In this document: positions 57,524 through 64,000 of the stretch, in pieces
How positions within the stretch are numbered: position 1 is the first letter of the stretch
How the letters are laid out: each line of letters starts with the position of its first letter
DNA from: Pseudomonas kairouanensis
Lineage (GTDB): Bacteria > Pseudomonadota > Gammaproteobacteria > Pseudomonadales > Pseudomonadaceae
Assembly (NCBI RefSeq): GCF_004682055.1
Contig: NZ_QUZU01000003.1
Coordinates: 1-64,000 of the forward strand
Length of the DNA: 64,000 nt
Direction: 5' to 3'
Program-made: the position numbers and the translations under genes
Notes under the pieces: generated by a model
Databases searched by the model: none
Seen by the model: the letters and a program-made list of their open reading frames with translations, nothing else
What the model was told of the DNA's origin: nothing

Positions 57524-58642
57524 TCAAGGCGAAAGTAGATAGCCGCTGCGGTAGGCCTCGGTACCGGCGACATGGGCAATGACCATCCCGGCAGTGGCCA
57601 TGCGGCGTAGCGAACGGGCGTAAAGCAGGCCGGCCTTCTGGCAGTGCACCGGCGTTACGCGGTCGGTAATAGGGTCGATGATTTCGGCAATCAGTTGCCC
57701 GGCTTCCAGGTATTCACCGGGCAGGGCGCTGAATACCAGCAGGCCGCCCACGGGCGTGGCCACCGGTTCAACGCCGGCCAGCGGCGTGGCCGGGTAGGGC
57801 AGGTCGGGCAGGGGCGCCACGTTGCCGGCAATGGCGCCAAAGTGAATCAGGTAGTCGATGATCGCCTGGCAATCGAGGGCGGCCAGGCCATGGTTGACGT
57901 CGCCCTGGCCACGCAACTCGACGGTCACCGAAAAGCTGCCCAGGGGGATCGGGAAGCGCTCGCCGAAGCGCTGCTGCAACTGCCACCACACCAGGGTGAA
58001 GCACTCATCGAAGGATTGTCCGCCGGAATCGGTGGCCAACAGGTTTGCCTCCGAACCGATATAGCGCGCCAACGGCTCGACCTGGGACCATGCCTCGGGC
58101 GTGGTGTACAGGTGCGCCACGGCTTCGAAGTCGCAATGCAGGTCCAGCACCATATCGGCATCGCAGGCCAGGCGTTGCAGCACCAGGCGCTGGGACTGTA
58201 ACTGGGTGTGGGCGGTTTGCGCCGCCAGCGCGTTGGCCAGGGTGCTGCGGATCAAACGCACATTGTGCTGCGGATCGTCGCTGAGCAAGTCCTCGATGTG
58301 ATCACCGACCGCTTCACTGAGGTCCACAAACAGCCGATTGAAGTTCTGCCCGCTCTCCAGCTCATAGCGGCCCAGCGGGATATCCATCAACACCTGTTCC
58401 AGGCCCACTGGGTTGGCGATGGGCACCAGCACGATCTCACTGCGCAGGCGCCCGGCCGCCGCCAGCTCGGCCAGGCGCACCTTCAAGTGCCACGCCACCA
58501 ACATGCCCGGCAATTCATCGGCATGCAGCGACGACTGGATGTAAACCTTGCCCGCAGCCTGCTCCGGGCCGAAGTGGAAGCTGTGAATCTGCCGCGCCGT
58601 GCCTGGCACTGGCGCGATCAGATCATGTACCTGATGACGCAT
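57524..58642 (-). CDS. aotO: AotO, succinylglutamate desuccinylase/aspartoacylase-family protein
   Basis: A 372-aa zinc-carboxypeptidase-like protein (AstE/ASPA superfamily). The zinc motif is in SSLHADELPGMLVAWHL (His and Glu), a third His is in DLHCDF, and a C-terminal biotinyl/lipoyl-like beta segment (PLPDLPYPATPLAGVEPVATPVGGLLVF) follows. ATG at 58642 is preferred over GTG at 58648 because AAGGAG is correctly spaced for it. It sits inside the transport operon as in P. aeruginosa; its substrate is not established. Confidence 0.85.
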   Translation of the reverse strand: MRHQVHDLIAPVPGTARQIHSFHFGPEQAAGKVYIQSSLHADELPGMLVAWHLKVRLAELAAAGRLRSEIVLVPIANPVGLEQVLMDIPLGRYELESGQNFNRLFVDLSEAVGDHIEDLLSDDPQHNVRLIRSTLANALAAQTAHTQLQSQRLVLQRLACDADMVLDLHCDFEAVAHLYTTPEAWSQVEPLARYIGSEANLLATDSGGQSFDECFTLVWWQLQQRFGERFPIPLGSFSVTVELRGQGDVNHGLAALDCQAIIDYLIHFGAIAGNVAPLPDLPYPATPLAGVEPVATPVGGLLVFSALPGEYLEAGQLIAEIIDPITDRVTPVHCQKAGLLYARSLRRMATAGMVIAHVAGTEAYRSGYLLSP

Positions 58643-58651
58643 GAACACTCC

Positions 58652-59362
58652 TTAATGACTCGGCCCGAGAAAGGCCAGCCAACGACGCTCCGCCAGGCGA
58701 AACAGCCCCACCAACGCAAAGGTCACGGTCAGGTAGATCAGCGCAGCGATGCCAAATGATTGAAAGGTCATGAACGTGGCCGAGTTGGCATCCCGCGCCA
58801 CTTTGAGAATGTCGGGGATGGTCGCGGTGAAGGCCACCGTGGTCGAGTGCAGCATCAGGATCACTTCATTGCTGTAGTAGGGCAGCGAGCGGCGCAACGC
58901 CGAGGGCATGATCACGTAGGCGTACAGCTTCCAGCCGCTCAAGCCATAGGCCTTGGCCGCTTCCACTTCGCCGTGGGCCATGCTGCGGATCGCCCCGGCG
59001 AAAATCTCCGTGGTGTAGGCGCAGGTATTGAGAGCGAAGGCCAGGATGGTGCAGTTCATGGCGTCGCGAAAAAACGCATCCAGCAGCGGTTGTTCGCGCA
59101 CGGCGGCGATGCTGTAGATGCCGGTGTAGCAGATCAGCAACTGGATATAGAGCGGTGTGCCACGAAACAGGTAGGTGTAGAACTGCACCGGCCAGCGCAC
59201 CAGGCGATTGCGCGATACACGGGCAATGGACAGCGGGATCGACAGCACAAAGCCGATGACCAGTGCGGCGCTGAGCAGCCACATCGTCATGGCCAGGCCG
59301 GTGATGTGCTGGCCGTCGCTGTAAAGGAAGGGGCGCCAATATTCCTGCAAGAGTTCGATCAT
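58652..59362 (-). CDS. aotM: Arginine/ornithine ABC transporter permease
   Basis: A 236-aa inner-membrane permease of the HisM type. About five hydrophobic helices, with the EAA loop EVEAAKAYGLSGWKLYAYVIMPSALRRSLP that docks to the ATPase. ATGA overlap with aotQ indicates coupled translation. Confidence 0.9.
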   Translation of the reverse strand: MIELLQEYWRPFLYSDGQHITGLAMTMWLLSAALVIGFVLSIPLSIARVSRNRLVRWPVQFYTYLFRGTPLYIQLLICYTGIYSIAAVREQPLLDAFFRDAMNCTILAFALNTCAYTTEIFAGAIRSMAHGEVEAAKAYGLSGWKLYAYVIMPSALRRSLPYYSNEVILMLHSTTVAFTATIPDILKVARDANSATFMTFQSFGIAALIYLTVTFALVGLFRLAERRWLAFLGPSH

Positions 59363-60087
59363 CGCACCGCCTCCCGTGAGCCTGCGGAGTAGCGACGTTC
59401 AAGACGGCGCAACACAAAGTTGGACGCGCTGGTGATCAACAGGTAGATCAACGCGGCGAGTACCAGGAAATAAAACAGTTGATAGGTGCTCTTGCCCGCA
59501 TCCTGGGCGGCTTTGACCAAGTCGGCCAGGCCGATGATCGACACCAGGGCCGTGGCCTTGAGCATCACCATCCAGTTATTGCCGATGCCTGGCAGGGCAA
59601 AGCGCATCATCTGCGGGAAGGTCACGTAGCGAAACCGCTGGCCACGCTTGAGGCCGTAGGCCGTGGCGGCTTCCAATTGGCCGCGGGGCACGGCGAGGAT
59701 CGCGCCGCGAAAAGTCTCGGTGAAATACGCACCGTAAATAAAGCCCAGGGTGATCACCCCGGCGCTGAATGGGTCGATCTCGATGTACTCCCATTCCATA
59801 AAATCGGTAAGGCCGGTGAGCCAGGTTTGCAGGCTGTAGAAAATCAGCAGCATCAACACCAAGTCGGGTACGCCGCGAATCAAGGTGGTGTAAAGCTGGG
59901 CGGGAACCCGCAACAGGGCCAGGCTGGACAATTTGGCGCTGGCGCCGAGCAGGCCGAGCAACACGCTGACGGCCAGGGACAGCACCGACAACTTGATGGT
60001 CATCCAGGTGCCTTGCAGCAACAGCGGGCCGAAACCCTTCAAGCTGAGCGCGCTCAGCCCAAGGGTTTGCAACAGTTCTTCGAACAT
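59359..60087 (-). CDS. aotQ: Arginine/ornithine ABC transporter permease
   Basis: A 242-aa permease of the HisQ type, partner of AotM. The EAA loop is QLEAATAYGLKRGQRFRYVTFPQMMRFALPG, flanked by hydrophobic helices. Second gene of the operon, 57 bases after the binding protein. Confidence 0.9.
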   Translation of the reverse strand: MFEELLQTLGLSALSLKGFGPLLLQGTWMTIKLSVLSLAVSVLLGLLGASAKLSSLALLRVPAQLYTTLIRGVPDLVLMLLIFYSLQTWLTGLTDFMEWEYIEIDPFSAGVITLGFIYGAYFTETFRGAILAVPRGQLEAATAYGLKRGQRFRYVTFPQMMRFALPGIGNNWMVMLKATALVSIIGLADLVKAAQDAGKSTYQLFYFLVLAALIYLLITSASNFVLRRLERRYSAGSREAVR

Positions 60088-60144
60088 AAATCAGGACCTA
60101 TGGCGATAAAAAAGCGCCCTCCAGGGGAGGGCGCTCCAGGCGCA

Positions 60145-60924
60145 TTACTTGCCGCTGTACAGGTTCAGATCGCCAAAGTGTTTCTTCTGGATGGTGGCGT
60201 AGGTGCCATCATCGTGTAACGCTTTGATACCTTTATCCAAAAGAGCCTTCAGCTCGGTGTTACCTTTTTTGATACCGATGGCGGTTTTCGACGGCAGCAA
60301 CGGGTCGTCGATGGCAGCGCTGACTTCGTAGCCGGCACCGGCTGGCGACTTCAAAAAGCCCAGTTCGGCTTGCAGCATGTCTTGCACCGAGGCATCGAGG
60401 CGGCCGGAGGTGAGGTCGGCGTACACCTGGTCCTGGTTGGCGTAGGCCTTGGTGGTCACACCGGCTTTATCCAGCACGGCCTTGGCGTAGGCTTCCTGGA
60501 TGGTGCCTTGCTCGTAGCCCACGGATTTGCCCTTGAGGGACTCAGGTGTCGAATAGCCTGCGCCTTTCTTGAACACCAGGGATGTCGGGCCGGAGAACAG
60601 CTCGCTGGAGAAGTCGATGGCCTTTTCGCGCACCGGGGTTACGGTCATGGACGAAATCACACCGTCGAACTTGTTGGCTTTGAGGCCTGGAATCATGCCG
60701 TCGAAGTCACTTTCGACCCACTTGCATTTCACTTTCAGCTCAGCGCAGATGGCATTGCCCAGGTCGATATCAAAGCCCACCAGGCTGCCATCGGCGGCCT
60801 TGGATTCAAACGGCGCGTAGGACGGATCGACACCAAAACGCAATTCCTTGTATTCCTTGGCCAGCGCGGTACCGGCGGCCATGCACAGAGCCAGTGCAGA
60901 AAGGGTCAGCAATGCTTTTTTCAT
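60145..60924 (-). CDS. aotJ: Arginine/ornithine periplasmic binding protein
   Basis: A 259-aa periplasmic solute-binding protein (SBP family 3). Signal peptide MKKALLTLSALALCMAAGTALA, then the family start ELRFGVDPSYAPFESKAADGSLVGFDIDLGNAICAEL, with conserved DFDGMIPGLKANKFD. ATG at 60924 starts the signal peptide. First gene of the operon, and the AOT gene order J-Q-M-O-P supports basic amino acids as substrate. A histidine-type paralogue is the alternative. Confidence 0.9.
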   Translation of the reverse strand: MKKALLTLSALALCMAAGTALAKEYKELRFGVDPSYAPFESKAADGSLVGFDIDLGNAICAELKVKCKWVESDFDGMIPGLKANKFDGVISSMTVTPVREKAIDFSSELFSGPTSLVFKKGAGYSTPESLKGKSVGYEQGTIQEAYAKAVLDKAGVTTKAYANQDQVYADLTSGRLDASVQDMLQAELGFLKSPAGAGYEVSAAIDDPLLPSKTAIGIKKGNTELKALLDKGIKALHDDGTYATIQKKHFGDLNLYSGK

Positions 60925-61133
60925 TATGTAATCCCTGGAAACCAAGATAAGCGCTTGTGGCGCGTTTAGGACTGTTACTGAACGGTGTCAGACGCAACAC
61001 AGGTAGCAATTTCTGCACCATAGTTCCGAATAAGCGTTTTAAAAGGTAGGAATAAGAAAAGCTGAGTGTAGGAGGTGCCCGAAAGTGGGCACTGAAAATC
61101 CAGCGCACCATTTCGGCTCAGATGAAGATCCAA

Positions 61134-61224
61134 ATGTGGGAGGGGGCTTGCTCCCGATCGCGGAGTGTCAGTAGCAATTGGGCTGAATGACACACTGCAA
61201 TCGGGGGCAAGCCCCCTCCCACAT
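61134..61224. repeat. REPIN, ATGTGGGAGGGGGCTTGCTC type
   Basis: Inverted arms (ATGTGGGAGGGGGCTTGCTC... and ...GCAAGCCCCCTCCCACAT) flank about 40 bases, between aotJ and the ligase gene. This is the GGGGGC subfamily, shared with the element at the window end. Confidence 0.88.
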
Positions 61225-61234
61225 GGGATTTAGG

Positions 61235-62869
61235 CTAGGTCAGTAAGTCTTGCAGTGTGGCCAGGCTATCGGCTTCCTCCACCGCCTTATCCTGCCGCCA
61301 GCGCAACATCCTGGGAAACCGCACCGCAATTCCGCTCTTGTGCCGCTTGGACAGGGCGATCCCCTCGAACCCCAGTTCGAACACCATGCTGGGCGTGACA
61401 CTGCTCACCGGGCCGAATTTTTCCACGGTGGTCTTGCGCACAATCCCATCGACCTTGCGCATCTCTTCATCGGTCAGCCCGGAGTACGCCTTGGCGAACG
61501 GCACCAATGTTCGCTCGCTGCCGGGTGGGCCGTCCCATACGGCAAAGGTGTAGTCGCTGTAGAGGCTGGCGCGCCGGCCATGCCCGCGCTGGGCGTAGAT
61601 CAGCACGGCATCGACGCTGAACGGGTCGACTTTCCACTTCCACCACAGCCCCATGTCTTTGGTGCGGCCTACGCCATACAGGCCTTTGCGGTCCTTGAGC
61701 ATCATGCCCTCCACGCCGAGGCTGCGGGAGGCTTCGCGTTGTTGGGCAAGGTCGGCCCAGCTTGTGCCCGTCAACAGCGGGGAGGGCCGTAATACCGGCT
61801 GGTTGCATCGGGCGATCAGTTGCTCAAGCTGGGCGCGACGTTCGGCCTGGGCATGGTTACGCCAATCGTCACCCTGATGTTCCAGCAGGTCATAGGCGAG
61901 GACGGCCACCGGTGCCTCTTCGAGCACCTTCTTGCCCAGCGTCTTGCGCCCTATCCGCTGTTGCAGCAGGGCGAAAGGTTGCACCGCGTCTTTCCACACC
62001 ACAATCTCGCCGTCGATTACCGTACCATCGGGCAGGCCGTGCACCAGGCCGTGGAGTTCGGGGAAACGCTCGGTCATCAATTCTTCGCCACGGGACCAGA
62101 TCCACAAGCGGCCCTCGCGCTTGACCAGCTGCGCACGGATGCCGTCCCACTTCCACTCCACCTGCCAGTCGGCGGGGGAGCCGAGCAAGGTGTCGAACTG
62201 CTCCACAGGTTGCGCCAGGCCATGGGCGAGAAAAAACGGATACGGCTGTCCGCCCCGTTGCGCATGTTCGTCGGCCGATTCGGCGGCGATCAGCTTCAGA
62301 TAACCTTCAGGCGTGGGGCGATTGGACAAATCGGTGTAGCCCACCAGTCGTTGGGCCACGCGCTTGCTGTCCAGGTCGGCCAGGGCGGCGAGGGCGCGGG
62401 TCACCAGCAACTTGGACACCCCCACGCGAAAGCTGCCGGTGATCAATTTGATGCACACCATCAGGCTGGGTTGATCCAGTTGCGCCCATAACGCGGGCAG
62501 GCGTTCGGCCAACTCCAGGGGCGGCAGGCCGCGCAGCGGCAGCAGTTTTTCTTCCAACCACACGGCCAGCCCGTCGTCCGAGGTGTAGGGGGATTCCGGC
62601 AACAGCAGGGAAATGGTCTCTGCCAGGTCACCGACCGACTGATAGCTCTCTTCAAACAACCACGGCTCGATACCGGACGCTTCGGTGGCCATGTCCCGTA
62701 GCAAGCGCGTGGGCACCAGTTGCCGAGGTCGTCCGCCGGAGAGGAAGTACACCGCCCACGCGGCATCTTGCGGCGGGGCCTGGCGGAAGTAGGCCTGCAA
62801 CGCGGCAAGCTTGGCATTGCTGGAGGTGGTGGCATCGAGGTTGGCGTACAACTCGGCAAAGGCTTTCAT
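61235..62869 (-). CDS. Ligase-associated ATP-dependent DNA ligase
   Basis: A 544-aa bacterial ATP-dependent DNA ligase. The adenylation lysine is Lys240 in VEWKWDGIRAQLVK; downstream motifs include GTVIDGEIVVWK, EGMMLKDRKGLYGVG and LWWKWKVDPFSVDAVLIYA, then an OB-fold domain. The N-terminal 200 residues form the extra domain typical of the repair-cluster ligases rather than LigD. Overlaps the exonuclease gene by four bases. Confidence 0.93.
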   Translation of the reverse strand: MKAFAELYANLDATTSSNAKLAALQAYFRQAPPQDAAWAVYFLSGGRPRQLVPTRLLRDMATEASGIEPWLFEESYQSVGDLAETISLLLPESPYTSDDGLAVWLEEKLLPLRGLPPLELAERLPALWAQLDQPSLMVCIKLITGSFRVGVSKLLVTRALAALADLDSKRVAQRLVGYTDLSNRPTPEGYLKLIAAESADEHAQRGGQPYPFFLAHGLAQPVEQFDTLLGSPADWQVEWKWDGIRAQLVKREGRLWIWSRGEELMTERFPELHGLVHGLPDGTVIDGEIVVWKDAVQPFALLQQRIGRKTLGKKVLEEAPVAVLAYDLLEHQGDDWRNHAQAERRAQLEQLIARCNQPVLRPSPLLTGTSWADLAQQREASRSLGVEGMMLKDRKGLYGVGRTKDMGLWWKWKVDPFSVDAVLIYAQRGHGRRASLYSDYTFAVWDGPPGSERTLVPFAKAYSGLTDEEMRKVDGIVRKTTVEKFGPVSSVTPSMVFELGFEGIALSKRHKSGIAVRFPRMLRWRQDKAVEEADSLATLQDLLT

Positions 62870-63870
62870 ACGCTGGCCTCTTCTTCGTCATCGCCGTATT
62901 CGGTAGTAAATCCCTGGGCATCCAGGCCCTTTTCCCGCAGGTGGCGCACCAGTACGCCCACAGAACCGTGGGTAACCATTACCCGTTCGGCGCCGGTTTG
63001 TTCGATGGCCCACAACAGGCCCGGCCAATCGGCGTGGTCCGACAGCACAAAGCCACGGTCCACCCCGCGCCGCCGCCGGGTGCCACGCAGGCGCATCCAG
63101 CCGCTGGCGAAGGCGTCGCTGTAGTCGCCGAAACGCTTGATCCAACTGCTGCCACCTGCGGAGGGTGGCGCGATGATCAGGGCTTGGCGCAACAGTGGGT
63201 CGCTCTTTTGGACATCTCCGGCGTAGAGGGTTTCGGGGATGTAAATGCCGGCTTCGCGGTACACCCGATTCAAAGGTTCGACGGCGCCATGGCTGAGGAT
63301 CGGGCCGATGCTGGCGTCGATGCCATGCAGGATGCGCTGGGCCTTGCCGAAGGAATAACAGAACAACACGCTGGCCTTGCCAGCTGCGATATTGGCCTGC
63401 CACCACTCATTGATCCCGGCAAAAATCTGCGCCTGGGGCTGCCAGCGGTAGATCGGCAGGCCGAAGGTGGATTCGGTGATAAAGGTGTGGCAACGCACCG
63501 GTTCGAACGGCGCGCAGGTGCCATCGGGTTCGACCTTGTAGTCGCCGGACGCCACCCAGACTTCGCCTTGGTATTCCAGGCGCACTTGGGCCGAGCCCAG
63601 TACATGCCCGGCCGGATGAAAACTCAGGGTAACGCCGTGATGATTCAAGCGTTCGCCATAGGCCAGGGTTTGCAGGTTGATGTCCTGGCCAAGGCGCGAA
63701 CGCAATATGCCTTCGCCGGGGGCGGCGGCTAGATAGTGACTGTTGCCGGTGCGGGCGTGGTCGCCATGGGCGTGGGTGATGACCGCACGTTCCACTGGGC
63801 GCCAGGGGTCGATGTAGAAGTCGCCGGCGGGGCAGTAGAGGCCTTCGGGGCGGGCGATGACAAGGTCCAT
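62866..63870 (-). CDS. Ligase-associated MBL-fold DNA exonuclease
   Basis: A 334-aa metallo-beta-lactamase/beta-CASP-like nuclease of the ligase cluster. The metal motif is ITHAHGDHARTG (His33, His35, Asp37, His38), with FHPAGHVLGSAQ and the VLSDHADWPGL segment further on. Such Exo proteins resemble SNM1/Artemis nucleases. First gene of the exo-ligase operon; start MDLVIARPEGLYCPAGDF at 63870. Confidence 0.9.
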   Translation of the reverse strand: MDLVIARPEGLYCPAGDFYIDPWRPVERAVITHAHGDHARTGNSHYLAAAPGEGILRSRLGQDINLQTLAYGERLNHHGVTLSFHPAGHVLGSAQVRLEYQGEVWVASGDYKVEPDGTCAPFEPVRCHTFITESTFGLPIYRWQPQAQIFAGINEWWQANIAAGKASVLFCYSFGKAQRILHGIDASIGPILSHGAVEPLNRVYREAGIYIPETLYAGDVQKSDPLLRQALIIAPPSAGGSSWIKRFGDYSDAFASGWMRLRGTRRRRGVDRGFVLSDHADWPGLLWAIEQTGAERVMVTHGSVGVLVRHLREKGLDAQGFTTEYGDDEEEASV

Positions 63871-63950
63871 GGGCGTGCCGGGGGCGATGGGCTTATCAGG
63901 TATGAGGAGGGTGCGGCGAGAGAAGTTCTATCTGATTGCACGCGGTCCAA

Positions 63951-64000
63951 ATGTGGGAGGGGGCTTGCTCCCGATTGCGGTGTATCAGTAACTGATCTGT
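63951..64000. repeat. REP element, first arm of a REPIN cut by window end
   Basis: ATGTGGGAGGGGGCTTGCTC begins at 63951, identical to the arm at 61134. The second arm would lie beyond the window. The two copies bracket the ligase-exonuclease pair. Confidence 0.75.

Noticed and set aside
55556..60924. Genomic island or prophage between the two repair-gene pairs
   Set aside because: No integrase, transposase, att-like repeats or phage genes; the aot operon is core Pseudomonas metabolism.

Overview
The window is a stretch of chromosome from a Pseudomonas of the fluorescens group. This is inferred from GC-rich coding DNA, Pseudomonas-type gene neighbourhoods (dapE next to ndvB; dapC-glnD-map-rpsB-tsf-pyrH-frr-uppS-cdsA-dxr-rseP-bamA-skp-lpxD-fabZ-lpxA-lpxB-rnhB-dnaE-accA; surE-pcm-nlpD-rpoS; an aotJQMOP transport operon), and many paired REP elements of the TGTGGGAGCGGGC / TGTGGGAGGGGGC type. 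No tRNA, rRNA, CRISPR array, insertion sequence or prophage gene was seen.

Layout. 1-7.7 kb, mostly minus strand: the 5' part of dapE, an ndvB-like periplasmic glucan synthase, then tcdA (plus strand) convergent with csdA-csdE, dapD and an ArsC/Spx-family gene. 7.9-9.5 kb: a CPA1-type Na+/H+ antiporter. 9.6-10.9 kb: an AT-rich single-gene insert encoding an astacin-like zinc metalloprotease, with a textbook HrpL (hrp box) promoter upstream. 11-16 kb: dapC, glnD and map on the minus strand. 16.2-37 kb: a long plus-strand run covering translation (rpsB, tsf, frr), UMP kinase, undecaprenyl and CDP-diglyceride lipid synthesis, isoprenoids, outer-membrane assembly, lipid A synthesis, rnhB, the replicative polymerase dnaE, accA and tilS. 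37.4-42.5 kb: pyrG, kdsA, eno, ftsB, ispD. 42.6-45.6 kb: a LysR regulator divergent from the glutathione-dependent formaldehyde pathway (frmA, fghA). 45.6-50.8 kb: ispF, truD, surE, pcm, nlpD, rpoS. 50.9-52.4 kb: a cold-shock gene, dcd and a tiny proline-rich ORF. 52.4-64 kb, minus strand: two halves of the ligase-associated DNA-repair cluster (pdeM + Lhr-type helicase; ATP-dependent ligase + MBL exonuclease), separated by an orphan GtrB-like glycosyltransferase and the arginine/ornithine aot operon.

How it fits together. Most of the window is conserved housekeeping: lysine/peptidoglycan precursor synthesis (dapE, dapD, dapC), nitrogen sensing (glnD), envelope assembly and lipid A, MEP-pathway isoprenoids (dxr, ispD, ispF), and the stationary-phase module surE-pcm-nlpD-rpoS. 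The main accessory element is the metalloprotease gene at 9610-10734. It combines an exact GGAACC-N15-CCACATA promoter, a type III export-like N terminus with no Sec signal, an active-looking astacin domain, and a second, truncated copy of the same domain whose zinc/catalytic residues are replaced. It is the best candidate here for an undescribed system: a HrpL-controlled type III effector with a protease plus pseudoprotease architecture. No secretion apparatus lies in the window, so translocation is inference.
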